Source: DASSKO01 sp035690425 (lineage in GTDB: Bacteria; Actinomycetota; Actinomycetes; Propionibacteriales; Nocardioidaceae). From it: a stretch of DNA of 43,915 nucleotides. Position numbers and translations under genes: made by a program. The notes beneath the pieces are model-generated. The model did no database searches and had not been told where the DNA came from. It saw nothing but the letters and a program-made list of their open reading frames with translations. The DNA lies in NCBI GenBank assembly GCA_035690425.1, contig DASSKO010000097.1:1-43915 (forward strand), in the 5' to 3' direction. Shown piece after piece: positions 35,913-43,915 of this stretch. Numbering within the stretch: position 1 is the stretch's first letter; every line of letters begins with the position of its first letter.

Positions 35913-36716
35913 ATGCCGCATCCGGACGCCGACCTGCTGGCCAGCGGCGGGCTGCGGCTGGAGGTGGACGGCCCCGTCGCGACCGTCGTACTCGACCGCC
36001 CGGAGCAGCGCAACGCCCAGACGCCGGCGACGTGGGCGGCGCTGGCCGCCATCGGCGACTCCCTCGCGGAGCCGGTGCGCGTGGTCGTCGTCCGAGCCGA
36101 AGGGCCGTCGTTCTGCGCCGGCCTGGATCGGCGGATGTTCGCGGCCGAGGGCGTCCCGGGGACTACGTCGCTCCCCGACCTGCTGAAGCTGGACGACGAC
36201 GCGCTCGCCGACCGGATCGAGACGTTCCAGCGGGGCTTCTCGTGGTGGCGGTGCACCGACCGGATCACCGTGGCCGCCGTGCACGGGCATGCGGTCGGAG
36301 CCGGCTTCCAGCTGGCGCTGGCCTGCGACCTGCGGGTGCTGGCCGACGACGCGCAGCTGTGCATGCGTGAGCCCGCCCTGGGGCTGGTTCCGGATCTTGG
36401 CGGCACCGCGCCGCTCGTCGAGCTCGTGGGCTACGCCCGCGCGCTCGAGATCTGCACGACCAGCCGGTGGGTCGGTGCCGCCGAGGCGGCGGAGATCGGG
36501 TTGGCGACGGCGGTCGTCCCTGGGGCGGAGCTGCTCGACACCGTCCACGACCTCACCGCCGCGCTGCTGAGCGCGCCGGCCGGCGCCGTGGCCGCCACCA
36601 AAAGACTCCTGGCGGGAGCGCGGGATCGGTCGTACGACGACCAGCTGCTGGCCGAGCGGGTCGCTCAGGTCGACCGGCTGCGGGCGATCGCGGGTGACGC
36701 GGGAACAACTGTCTGA
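35913..36716 (+). CDS. Crotonase-family protein (enoyl-CoA hydratase/isomerase)
   Basis: The 267-residue protein has the oxyanion-hole blocks FCAGLDRRMF and HAVGAGFQLALACDL and the REPALGLVPDLGGT segment. Rat hydratase uses two glutamates 20 residues apart; here the first is Gln133 and only the second, Glu153, is kept. It may therefore be an isomerase or another crotonase rather than a hydratase. GAGGAG lies seven bases upstream. The ABC-F/crotonase pairing resembles the echA12-Rv1473 pairing in M. tuberculosis, with order reversed. Confidence 0.88.
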   Translation: MPHPDADLLASGGLRLEVDGPVATVVLDRPEQRNAQTPATWAALAAIGDSLAEPVRVVVVRAEGPSFCAGLDRRMFAAEGVPGTTSLPDLLKLDDDALADRIETFQRGFSWWRCTDRITVAAVHGHAVGAGFQLALACDLRVLADDAQLCMREPALGLVPDLGGTAPLVELVGYARALEICTTSRWVGAAEAAEIGLATAVVPGAELLDTVHDLTAALLSAPAGAVAATKRLLAGARDRSYDDQLLAERVAQVDRLRAIAGDAGTTV

Positions 36717-36729
36717 TCCGCGCTGTTGA

Positions 36730-38610
36730 ATGGCATTGATGAGTCATCCGATGGGCGGCCACTGGCAGATGCTGCGGTCGCTGCGCAACGAGGACCTGAC
36801 GTCCCGCCGGCTGAGCCGCGACACGCTGCGGCGGGTCGTGCGCTTCGCCAAGCCCTACAACGGCACGATCGTGTGGTTCCTGGTGCTGGTGGTGGTCAGC
36901 GCGGTGCTCGTCGCCGCGACGCCCCTGCTCTTCAAGAAGATCATCGACGACGGTGTGGCCGAGGGCGACTCCACCCTCGTCACCTGGCTGGCCCTGCTGG
37001 TCGCGCTGATCGCGGTCCTCGAGGCAGGGCTCACGCTGGCCCAGCGCTACCTCTCCTCGCGGATCGGGGAGGGGCTGATCTACGACCTGCGCACCCAGGT
37101 CTTCTCGCATGTGCAGCGGATGCCGCTGGCGTTCTTCACCCGCACCCAGACCGGATCGCTGGTCTCCCGGCTCAACAGCGACGTCATCGGCGCGCAGCGG
37201 GCGTTCACCTCGACGCTGTCCGGGGTGGTGTCCAACGTGGTCAGCCTGGTGGTCGTGGGCATCGCGATGCTGTGGCTGTCCTGGCAGATCACGTTGCTGG
37301 CCGTCATCATGCTGCCGCTCTTCCTGCTTCCCGCGCGGTGGGCGGGCCGCAAGCTGTCCGGCCTGAGCCACGAGCAGATGGAGGTCAATGCGTCGCTGTC
37401 GTCGAACATGACCGAGCGGTTCAACGTCGGAGGTGCGCTCCTGGCCAAGCTCTTCGGGCGGATGCCCGACGACGACCGGGCGTTCGCCGACAAGGCCGAG
37501 CACGTGCGGTCCCTAGGAGTCCGGATCGCGATGGTGAGCCGGATCTTCTTCAGCGCGCTCACGCTGGTGGCCGCGTTGGCGACCGCGTTGGTCTACGGCC
37601 TGGGCGGGCACCTGGCCATCCAAGGCGCGGTCAGCGTCGGCACACTGGTTGCGCTCGCCACCCTGATGGGGCGGCTCTACGGCCCGCTGACCGCGCTGTC
37701 CAACGTGCACGTCGACGTGATGACCGCGCTGGTCAGCTTCGAGCGGGTCTTCGAGGTGCTGGACCTGCAGCCGATGATCAAGGACTCCGAGCAGGCGGTC
37801 GACCTGTCGCCGCAGGCTGCCACCGTCGAGTTCGACGACGTCCGTTTCCGTTACCCGAGCGCGCAGGACGTGTCGCTGGCGAGTCTGGAGTCGGTCGCCG
37901 TGCTCGACAAGCTGGTGACCGACGACGTCCTGCACGGGATCAGCTTCACGGCACAGCCGGGTCAGCTGGTGGCGCTCGTCGGCCCCTCCGGCGCCGGCAA
38001 GACCACCATCACCCACCTGGTCGCGCGGCTCTACGACGTCAACGGCGGGGCGGTGCGGGTCGACGGCCACGACGTCCGGGACGTCACCCAGGAATCGCTG
38101 CACTCCGTCGTCGGGTACGTGACCCAGGACGCGCACATGTTCCATGACTCCATCCGCGCCAACCTGCGTTACGCCCGCCCCGACGCGACCGACGAGCAGA
38201 TCGAGTCGGTGCTGCGCGCCGCGCACGTCTGGGACCTCGTCGCATCGCTGCCCGACGGTCTCGACACGGTCGTCGGCGACCGCGGCTACCGGCTCTCCGG
38301 GGGTGAGCGCCAGCGGCTGGCGATCGCCCGGCTGCTGCTGAAGGCACCCTCGGTCGTCGTCCTCGACGAGGCCACCGCGCACCTGGACTCCGAGTCGGAG
38401 GTGGCGGTCCAGCGCGCACTCGACTCGGCCCTGCGCGGTCGCACGTCGCTGGTGATCGCGCACCGGCTGTCCACGGTGCGCGGTGCCGACCAGATTCTCG
38501 TCGTCGACGGGGGCCGCATCGTCGAGCGGGGCACCCACGCCGAGCTGCTCGACCACGGTGGGCTGTACGCCGACCTCTACCGCAGCCAGTTCAGCGTCGC
38601 GCCCGCCTAG
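36730..38610 (+). CDS. ABC exporter half-transporter (fused membrane and ATPase domains)
   Basis: The 626-residue protein has an N-terminal six-helix type I exporter domain (residues about 40-340) and a C-terminal ATPase: Walker A GPSGAGKTT at 418-426, signature LSGGERQRLAIARLLL from 522, and Walker B SVVVLDEATAHLD. It likely acts as a homodimer; the substrate is unknown. ATG 36730 and ATG 36739 (MSHPMGGHW) are both possible starts; neither has a clear Shine-Dalgarno. It begins 13 bases after the crotonase stop. Confidence 0.93.
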   Translation: MALMSHPMGGHWQMLRSLRNEDLTSRRLSRDTLRRVVRFAKPYNGTIVWFLVLVVVSAVLVAATPLLFKKIIDDGVAEGDSTLVTWLALLVALIAVLEAGLTLAQRYLSSRIGEGLIYDLRTQVFSHVQRMPLAFFTRTQTGSLVSRLNSDVIGAQRAFTSTLSGVVSNVVSLVVVGIAMLWLSWQITLLAVIMLPLFLLPARWAGRKLSGLSHEQMEVNASLSSNMTERFNVGGALLAKLFGRMPDDDRAFADKAEHVRSLGVRIAMVSRIFFSALTLVAALATALVYGLGGHLAIQGAVSVGTLVALATLMGRLYGPLTALSNVHVDVMTALVSFERVFEVLDLQPMIKDSEQAVDLSPQAATVEFDDVRFRYPSAQDVSLASLESVAVLDKLVTDDVLHGISFTAQPGQLVALVGPSGAGKTTITHLVARLYDVNGGAVRVDGHDVRDVTQESLHSVVGYVTQDAHMFHDSIRANLRYARPDATDEQIESVLRAAHVWDLVASLPDGLDTVVGDRGYRLSGGERQRLAIARLLLKAPSVVVLDEATAHLDSESEVAVQRALDSALRGRTSLVIAHRLSTVRGADQILVVDGGRIVERGTHAELLDHGGLYADLYRSQFSVAPA

Positions 38611-38662
38611 CCCGGCCACGGCTGGCAGTTTGCTCCGGTCGGACGCCGGGTACTTCCGGCCC

Positions 38663-39895
38663 ATGCGTAAGGTCGAGGACTCTGTCGTCGTGCTCACCGG
38701 AGCCTCGAGCGGGATCGCACGGGCGGCCGCGGTGGCGCTGGCCGAGCGGGGGGCGAGCGTCGTGGTCGCTGCCCGTGACGCCGCCGCGCTGGACCAGGTG
38801 GCAGCCGAGTGCGAGGCCAAGGGCGTCAGAGCGCTCGCGGTGCCCACCGACGTCACCGACGAGGAGCAGGTGCAGGCACTGGCGCGGGCAGCCCGCAGCA
38901 CGTTCGGCCGCATCGACGTCTGGGTCAACGCCGCCGCGGTCATCGTCTTCGGGGAGTTCGAGAAGACGCCCAGCGACGTCTACCGAAGGGTGCTGGAGAC
39001 CAACCTGTTCGGGCAGATCCACGGTGCGCGGGCCGTGCTGCCGACCTTCCGCGAGCAGCGCAGTGGTGTGCTGGTCAACGTGGGGTCGGTGTGGGGGTCT
39101 GTCACCTCCCCGTATGTGAGCGCGTACGTCGTCAGCAAGTTCGGCGTACGCGCCTTCTCGGAGTCCTTGCAGGAGGCGCTGCGGCTGCAGAAGGCGACCA
39201 AGGACATCCGGGTCTGCACGGTGCTGCCGCAGTCGGTCGACACCCCCATCTTCCGGCACGCGGGCAACTACACGTCACACGTCCCCAAGCCCGTTCCGCC
39301 GGTCGTCGGTCCCGAACGGGTGGTCCGCGCGATCATCCGCTCGATCGAGCATCCGCGGCGGCAGCGCATGGTGGGCGTGTGCGGCCGGTTCCTGGAAGTG
39401 GGTCACGTCGTCCTGCCGGGCCTCTACGGCAGGATCGTGCCGCGGGCGATGAACCGCCTGGCGTTGAGCCGTGCGTCCGCGCCGTCGGGTCCCGGCAACG
39501 TGTTCGAGTCGGTGCCGTCGTCGAATCGTGAGTACGGCGACTGGCGGATGAGCCGGCTCCAGGCCGCGCGTGGCGTGTTCGGGCTGGCGATGCTGGCGGC
39601 ACCGGCGGCGCTGGCCGAAAAGCTGCTGGGAGCGCCGGCCGGCCGGGCGACGTCGGTGGCCTTGCGACTGCTCGGCGCCCGGCACCTCGGCCAGGCAGTG
39701 CTGTCGGGCTCCACCCCGTCGACGCGGGCGTTCCTGACCGACGCCGGGGTCGACACGGCACATGCGGTCAGCATGCTGGTGCTGGCCGGAGCCCGGCCGC
39801 AGTGGCGTCGTGCGGCGCTGGGCAGTGCGGGGGTGGCGGCAGCTTTCGCCGCAGCGAGCGTTCGGGCGGCGGCCAGGTCCAGCCGCGGCCGGTGA
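38663..39895 (+). CDS. Short-chain dehydrogenase with a C-terminal membrane-helix extension
   Basis: The 410-residue protein has an SDR domain with TGASSGIA at residues 12-19, VNAAAV, and the catalytic Tyr155-x3-Lys159. From about residue 296 a further 115 residues contain hydrophobic, Ala-rich segments (VFGLAMLAAPAALAEKLLG and later stretches) that are not part of the SDR fold. This looks like a fusion that tethers the reductase to the membrane. ATG 38663 is chosen because the product starts just before the Rossmann motif; no clear Shine-Dalgarno is seen. Substrate unknown. Confidence 0.9.
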   Translation: MRKVEDSVVVLTGASSGIARAAAVALAERGASVVVAARDAAALDQVAAECEAKGVRALAVPTDVTDEEQVQALARAARSTFGRIDVWVNAAAVIVFGEFEKTPSDVYRRVLETNLFGQIHGARAVLPTFREQRSGVLVNVGSVWGSVTSPYVSAYVVSKFGVRAFSESLQEALRLQKATKDIRVCTVLPQSVDTPIFRHAGNYTSHVPKPVPPVVGPERVVRAIIRSIEHPRRQRMVGVCGRFLEVGHVVLPGLYGRIVPRAMNRLALSRASAPSGPGNVFESVPSSNREYGDWRMSRLQAARGVFGLAMLAAPAALAEKLLGAPAGRATSVALRLLGARHLGQAVLSGSTPSTRAFLTDAGVDTAHAVSMLVLAGARPQWRRAALGSAGVAAAFAAASVRAAARSSRGR

Positions 39896-39963
39896 CGGGT
39901 CGGCCGGCCATGGAGCCAACGGGCCGGGGCCGTCGTTGCGGCTACGCGGTGGGCGCGCTGCTT

Positions 39964-39985
39964 CCGGACGACGACTGTGGTCCGG
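39964..39985. terminator. Weak hairpin between convergent SDR and GH15 genes
   Basis: CCGGAC (39964-39969) and GTCCGG (39980-39985) are perfect arms around a 10-base loop in the 187-bp convergent interval. There is no U-tract. I saw no convincing gene in 39896-40082. Confidence 0.3.
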
Positions 39986-40082
39986 CGCTACGCCAGCCCT
40001 CGACGATCACGACGACCTGCGCAACCGCCACAGCAGTGACCGTCTGGTCATGGCAGAACTCCCGGATCCGGTCGTGCGTACG

Positions 40083-41876
40083 TCACTCGCGGGCGGCCCG
40101 CACCCGGTCGGTCAGCTGGTAGGCGGTGTTGATCAGACCGATGTGGCTGAACGCCTGCGGGAAGTTGCCGAGCTGACGACCCAGCTTCACGTCGTACTCC
40201 TCCGAGAGCAACCCCACGTCGTTGCGCAGGTCGAGCAGCCGCTCGAAGAGCTCACGAGCCCGGTCGTCGCGACCGGTGGCGTGCAGGGCCGAGGCCAGCC
40301 AGAACGAGCACACCAGGAACGAGCCTTCGCTGCCTTCGAGGCCGTCGACATTGTCCGCGACGTCGCCGGCGATCTCGTATCGGTGCACGAGACCGTCGGA
40401 GGTCAACTCGCGCGCGATCGTGTCGACCGTGCTCCGGACCCGGGGGTCGTCGCCGGGGAGGAAGCCGGCGTGCGGCATCAGCAGCACGGCGGCGTCGAGG
40501 GTGCTGCTGCCATAGGCCTGGGTGAAGGCACCGCGCTCCTCGTTCCACGCGTGCTTGCACACGTCGGCGTGGATCCGGTCGGCGAGCGCGCGCCACCGTT
40601 TGGCCGGGCCGTTGCGGCCCTGCGACTCGACCGCGCGGGCGGCGCGGTCGAAAGCCACCCAGGCCATCATCTTGGAGTGGGTGAAGTGCTGGCGATCGCC
40701 GCGCACCTCCCAGATGCCTTCGTCGGGCTCGTTCCAGACCTCGGCGAGCCGCTCCACCAGGGCACGTTGCATCGCCCAGGACTGCGTGGTCGACTCGACG
40801 CCGGCCTGGCGCCCCAGGTACAGCGAGTCCATCACCTCACCGAACACGTCGATCTGCAGCTGTGCTGCCGCGGCGTTGCCGATCCGCACCGGCCGGGCGC
40901 CCTCGTAGCCGGACAGCCAGTCGACCTCGTACTCGGGGAGCCGTCGCTCGCCTGCGACGCCGTACATGATCTGCAGGTCCTGCGGTGAGCCCGCGATCGC
41001 GCGCAGCAGCCAGTTCTTCCAGGACGCAGCCTCCTCGGTGAAGCCGGCGTTGAGCATTGCCTCGAGCGTCATGGTCGCGTCGCGCAGCCAGCAGTAGCGG
41101 TAGTCCCAGTTGCGGACGCCGCCGAGCTCCTCCGGCAGCGACGTCGTCGGAGCGGCGACGATACCGCCGGTCGGGGAGTAGGTGAGAGCCTTCAGCGTCA
41201 GCAGCGACCGGGTGACCGGCTCGCGGTAGGCTTCGACCGGGTTGCACGGCTGTGCCCAGTCGCGCCAGAACTCCTCGGTCGTCTGCAGGTGTTCCTCGGC
41301 GTCCACCGGTGTCGGGGCCGGTTCGTGTGACGGGTGCCAGGTCAGCACGAAGTGCACCCGGTCACCCTCGCTGACCCGGAAGTCGGAGACCGTGGACATC
41401 TCCTCGCCGTGGTGAGGCACGTCGCTGCGCAGGTAGACCGAGTCAGGCCCCGCCACCGCCGCGATCTGGTTGTGCCGGTCGGCCCGGTACACCCAGGGCA
41501 CGAGGTGGCCGTAGTCGAACCGCAGCGTCAGCACGCTGCGCATCGGCACCGAGCCGGAGACGCCCTCGACGATCCGGACGACGTCGAGGGCCTCGTCACG
41601 CGGCGGCATGAAGTCGATCAGCCGCACGGTGCCGTCGGTGGACTCCCAGGTGGTCTCCAGCACGAGTGTGTCGCCGCGGTACCTGCGGCGGGTACAGGAG
41701 CGGCCGTCCGCCGGTCCGATGCGCCACCGTCCGTTGTCGGGGTTCCCGACCAGAGCGGCGAAGCACGCCGGGGAGTCGAACCTCGGCAGGCAGAGCCAGT
41801 CGATCGAGCCTTCCCGAGAAACCAGGGCCGCGGTCTGGGTGTCACCGATCAGGGCGTAGTCCTCGATGCGTGCCAT
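40083..41876 (-). CDS. Glycoside hydrolase family 15 protein (glucoamylase/trehalase-like)
   Basis: The 597-residue cytosolic enzyme starts MARIEDYALIGDTQTAAL and has the (alpha/alpha)6 barrel blocks RNWDYRYCWLRDATMTLEAML, WEVRGDRQHFTHSKMMAW, and EGSEGSFLVCSFWLASAL, which hold the conserved acidic residues. Actinobacterial GH15 members of this type include trehalases; that specificity is not proven here. It has no signal peptide. There is no Shine-Dalgarno, and TAGACA six bases before ATG 41876 suggests leaderless expression. It lies nine bases downstream of the SURF1 gene's stop. Confidence 0.92.
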   Translation of the reverse strand: MARIEDYALIGDTQTAALVSREGSIDWLCLPRFDSPACFAALVGNPDNGRWRIGPADGRSCTRRRYRGDTLVLETTWESTDGTVRLIDFMPPRDEALDVVRIVEGVSGSVPMRSVLTLRFDYGHLVPWVYRADRHNQIAAVAGPDSVYLRSDVPHHGEEMSTVSDFRVSEGDRVHFVLTWHPSHEPAPTPVDAEEHLQTTEEFWRDWAQPCNPVEAYREPVTRSLLTLKALTYSPTGGIVAAPTTSLPEELGGVRNWDYRYCWLRDATMTLEAMLNAGFTEEAASWKNWLLRAIAGSPQDLQIMYGVAGERRLPEYEVDWLSGYEGARPVRIGNAAAAQLQIDVFGEVMDSLYLGRQAGVESTTQSWAMQRALVERLAEVWNEPDEGIWEVRGDRQHFTHSKMMAWVAFDRAARAVESQGRNGPAKRWRALADRIHADVCKHAWNEERGAFTQAYGSSTLDAAVLLMPHAGFLPGDDPRVRSTVDTIARELTSDGLVHRYEIAGDVADNVDGLEGSEGSFLVCSFWLASALHATGRDDRARELFERLLDLRNDVGLLSEEYDVKLGRQLGNFPQAFSHIGLINTAYQLTDRVRAARE

Positions 41877-41885
41877 GGCACCTGT

Positions 41886-42620
41886 CTACCGGTCGCGGCG
41901 CGGATCGCGCGACTCGACCCACACGAAGTACCCGAACCCGCCGATCGCCAGGGCCGCGAAGAACCACCACTGCAGGCCGTAGAAGAAGTGCGGTCCGGAG
42001 TTCAGCTCGGGCTTCTGCGTACCCTCGGCCAGTGGTTCGGCCGGCTGGGACGACTCGAGGCTGACGTAGCCGTGCAGGAGCGGGGCGTCGATCGCCTCGA
42101 TGAAACCGGCGCTCGAGATCAGCCGCACCTGGGCGTCCTTCGGCGTGATGGCGTCCGGGTCGCCGTTCTGGTTCTGCCGGGCCCATCCGGTCACCTGCAC
42201 CTCACCCTCCGGCGGTGGGGGCACGTCGACCTCCGCGGACGCGCTGTTGGGTGCCGGCGCCCAGCCACGCTCGACCAGCACCCGGGTGCCGTCGTCGAGA
42301 CGCAGCGGGGTCACCACGCTGACCCCCGGCCGGCCGTCGCGGGTCTGGTACCGCACCAGCACCTGAGCGTCCTCGACGTACTCGCCGTGCAGCGTCACCG
42401 TGCGCCACTGCTGCGACGCCGGGAGATCCTGCTCGGGGCTCATCACCTCGCGTACGTCGACCGGCTCGGCGGCGAGGTTGCGCTCGATGATCTCGTTGTC
42501 GGCCAACCGCTCGTCGAGCCGGTCGAACTGCCACACGCCGAGGCGCCAGCAGATTACGCCGAGCACGGCGACGAACAGGGCGAAGAGCACCCAGCGCCGG
42601 GTGAGCAGGAAGCCGAACAC
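41886..42620 (-). CDS. SURF1-family cytochrome oxidase biogenesis protein
   Basis: SURF1 assists heme A insertion into subunit I of cytochrome c oxidase. The 244-residue product has the two-helix layout: VLFALFVAVLGVICWRLGVWQF near the N-terminus and FFYGLQWWFFAALAIGGFGYF near the C-terminus, with RWRTVTLHGEY-type domain blocks between. GTG 42620 gives VFGFLLTRRW, the usual start, and is seven bases after TACGGT, so it is leaderless. It is divergent from moaA and likely cotranscribed with GH15. Confidence 0.93.
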   Translation of the reverse strand: MFGFLLTRRWVLFALFVAVLGVICWRLGVWQFDRLDERLADNEIIERNLAAEPVDVREVMSPEQDLPASQQWRTVTLHGEYVEDAQVLVRYQTRDGRPGVSVVTPLRLDDGTRVLVERGWAPAPNSASAEVDVPPPPEGEVQVTGWARQNQNGDPDAITPKDAQVRLISSAGFIEAIDAPLLHGYVSLESSQPAEPLAEGTQKPELNSGPHFFYGLQWWFFAALAIGGFGYFVWVESRDPRRDR

Positions 42621-42627
42621 GGCACAG

Positions 42628-42633
42628 ACCGTA
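42628..42633 (-). promoter_or_regulatory. -10 element for leaderless SURF1 gene
   Basis: On the minus strand this reads TACGGT, seven bases before the GTG. It lies 18 bases from the divergent moaA -10 element. Confidence 0.5.
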
Positions 42634-42651
42634 GCCCTCGCACGGCCGACG

Positions 42652-42657
42652 TAGGAT
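42652..42657 (+). promoter_or_regulatory. -10 element for leaderless moaA
   Basis: TAGGAT is six bases before the moaA GTG. The intervening GGAGGG looks like a Shine-Dalgarno but touches the start codon, so it is too close to serve as one. Confidence 0.55.
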
Positions 42658-42663
42658 GGAGGG

Positions 42664-43671
42664 GTGACGGCTGCTAACCAGACTCCGCTGACAGATCGCT
42701 TCGGCCGCCAGGCCACCGACCTGCGGGTGTCCCTGACCGACCGGTGCAACCTGAGGTGCCAGTACTGCATGCCCGCCGAAGGGCTGGCCTGGTTGCCCTC
42801 CGAGGAGACGCTCACCGACGACGAGATCGTCCGGCTGATCGACATCGCCGTGTCCCGGCTCGGGGTCGACGAGGTGCGGTTCACCGGTGGCGAGCCGCTG
42901 ATCCGCCCTGGCCTGCTCGACATCGTGGCCCGCACCGCCGCCTTGCAACCGCGGCCGCGCATCGCCATCACGACGAACGGCATGGGGCTGAACCGCAAGG
43001 CACGGCAGCTGCGGGACGCCGGCCTCGACCGGGTCAACATCAGCCTCGACACCGTGCGGCCCGAGAGCTTCGCCGAGATCACCCGACGCGACCGGCTAGA
43101 CGACGTGATCTCCGGGCTCGCCGCGGCGGCCGAGGCGGGCCTGACACCGGTCAAGATCAACGCCGTGCTGATGCGCGGCATCAACGACACCGAGGCGCCC
43201 GAGCTGCTGCGCTGGTCGATCGACCACGGCTACGAGCTGCGCTTCATCGAGCAGATGCCGCTCGACGCCCAGCACCGCTGGCGCCGCGACACGATGATCA
43301 CCGCCGACGAGATCTTCGCCAGCCTGGCGTCGGAGTTCGACCTCGCGCCCAGCCCGGAGCAGCGGGGCAGCGCGCCCGCGGAGAAGTTCCTGGTCGACGG
43401 CGGCCCGGCCACGGTCGGCGTGATCGCGTCCGTCACCCGCCCGTTCTGCGGTGACTGCGACCGGGTGCGCCTCACCGCTGACGGGCAAATCCGCAACTGC
43501 CTGTTCGCCCGCGAGGAGTCAGACCTGCGCGCCGCGCTGCGCGCAGGTGCCGACGACGACGAGATCGCCCGCCGCTGGGTCGCCGCCGTCGCGGGCAAGC
43601 GGCCCGGGCACGGCATCGACGACGAGTCCTTCCTGCAGCCGACGCGGCCGATGTCGGCTATCGGCGGCTGA
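42664..43671 (+). CDS. moaA: GTP 3',8-cyclase MoaA
   Basis: MoaA is a radical SAM enzyme that starts molybdenum cofactor synthesis from GTP. The 335-residue product has the SAM cluster ligands C28-x3-C32-x2-C35, and the second cluster motif CGDCDRVRLTADGQIRNC near the C-terminus. The protein ends in the conserved Gly-Gly. GTG 42664 fits the -10 spacing. No other moa genes are in the window. The last 14 bases overlap the convergent small gene. Confidence 0.97.
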   Translation: MTAANQTPLTDRFGRQATDLRVSLTDRCNLRCQYCMPAEGLAWLPSEETLTDDEIVRLIDIAVSRLGVDEVRFTGGEPLIRPGLLDIVARTAALQPRPRIAITTNGMGLNRKARQLRDAGLDRVNISLDTVRPESFAEITRRDRLDDVISGLAAAAEAGLTPVKINAVLMRGINDTEAPELLRWSIDHGYELRFIEQMPLDAQHRWRRDTMITADEIFASLASEFDLAPSPEQRGSAPAEKFLVDGGPATVGVIASVTRPFCGDCDRVRLTADGQIRNCLFAREESDLRAALRAGADDDEIARRWVAAVAGKRPGHGIDDESFLQPTRPMSAIGG

Positions 43672-43864
43672 ACGGCTCGGTCTCCCGCAGGAACCCCCGG
43701 GCACCGAGGAAGCTGCCCAGCCTCTCCTTGTGCTCGTCGCAGGCCAGCCACGTCTTGCGGCGGTCGGGCGTGTGCAACTTGGGGTTGTTCCACAGCAGCC
43801 GCCAGGCCGCCGGGTTGCGGCAGTCCTTGGCCGAGCAGATCGCCTCCGAGCTGGACACGCTCAT
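43658..43864 (-). CDS. Small conserved cysteine-rich protein
   Basis: The 68-residue protein has C-x4-C (ICSAKDC) and C-x2-H (ACDEH) pairs with a WNNPKLHTPDRRKTW core, a likely small zinc-binding domain. I recognise the type as a small conserved actinobacterial protein; it is sometimes labelled 'acetone carboxylase' in databases, which is not supported by its size. ATG 43864 overlaps the preceding minus-strand frame by four bases. It converges with moaA with 14 bases shared. Confidence 0.75.
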   Translation of the reverse strand: MSVSSSEAICSAKDCRNPAAWRLLWNNPKLHTPDRRKTWLACDEHKERLGSFLGARGFLRETEPFSRR

Positions 43865-43915
43865 TGCGCGTCCGGTCCGCCGGGAGGAAGCATCGGACGG
43901 GTGTCGTCGACGAAG
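43861..43915 (-). CDS. Partial CDS, C-terminal end only
   Basis: A minus-strand frame open to the window edge ends FVDDTRPMLPPGGPDAQ and stops at 43861-43863, sharing four bases (ATGA) with the next gene's start. The overlap makes it a real gene end cut by the window. Too little is seen to name it. Confidence 0.5.
   Translation of the reverse strand, partial: FVDDTRPMLPPGGPDAQ

Noticed and set aside
36717..36740. Leaderless promoter for the ABC exporter
   Set aside because: No TAnnnT hexamer lies at the required 6-7 base spacing from ATG 36730 or 36739; it is more likely translated from the crotonase transcript.
39901..40122. Plus-strand frames in the SDR-GH15 interval (for example from ATG 39910)
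   Set aside because: No Shine-Dalgarno, no promoter spacing, no recognisable motif, and the frame runs into the GH15 gene antisense.

Overview
This is a high-G+C, gene-dense actinobacterial chromosome segment with no sign of transferred DNA. The gene order (uvrA; uvrC-rapZ-yvcK-whiA-gap-pgk-tpiA-secG-rbpA; the pentose phosphate cluster; ctaB; ctaA with an ABC transporter; sufR-sufB-sufD-sufC-sufS-sufU-sufT; an ABC-F gene) is a conserved actinobacterial backbone, and much of it follows the order I know from Mycobacterium tuberculosis. RbpA, WhiA, OpcA, a mycothiol-type DinB-like protein and many TAnnnT promoters placed directly before start codons support Actinomycetota. Protein style and the small lineage proteins suggest Nocardioidaceae (Nocardioides or a relative); that family-level call is inference.

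Layout. 1-4752: a DinB-like protein is divergent from uvrA (with a LexA box), followed by a Tat/lipoprotein Rieske protein and a small membrane ORF. 4753-13553 (+): excision repair (uvrC), the cell-wall/carbon-control trio rapZ-yvcK-whiA, triose-phosphate glycolysis, secG, rbpA. 13570-21779 (-): tkt-tal-pgi-zwf-opcA-pgl, mostly joined by 4-bp stop/start overlaps, forming the oxidative and non-oxidative pentose phosphate pathway. 21963-26404: ctaB (+), a lineage hypothetical (+), then ABC ATPase-permease-ctaA (-); ctaB and ctaA make heme A, and SURF1 at 41886-42620 serves the same cytochrome oxidase. 26533-33282 (+): an autoregulated SUF iron-sulfur cluster operon with a Rieske ferredoxin inserted. 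33248-35720 (+): a VLRF1 peptidyl-tRNA hydrolase-like protein and an ABC-F ATPase, two ribosome-directed genes. 35913-39895 (+): crotonase, ABC exporter, SDR fusion. 40083-43915: GH15 glycosidase (-), SURF1 (-), moaA (+), a small Cys protein (-) and the end of another gene (-).

No tRNA, rRNA, CRISPR array, insertion sequence or integrase was seen. The most interesting signals are regulatory. (1) A leaderless 10-codon upstream ORF with an Asp-Pro-Pro motif precedes the ABC-F gene, and its last codons are complementary to the ABC-F Shine-Dalgarno region. (2) A perfect ACAAC-N6-GTTGT dyad lies over the sufR start codon, matching the half-site pattern known for cyanobacterial SufR. (3) A 15-bp tandem repeat before ctaA supplies three in-frame Shine-Dalgarno/start-codon pairs. 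(4) surf1 and moaA share a 43-bp back-to-back leaderless promoter region.
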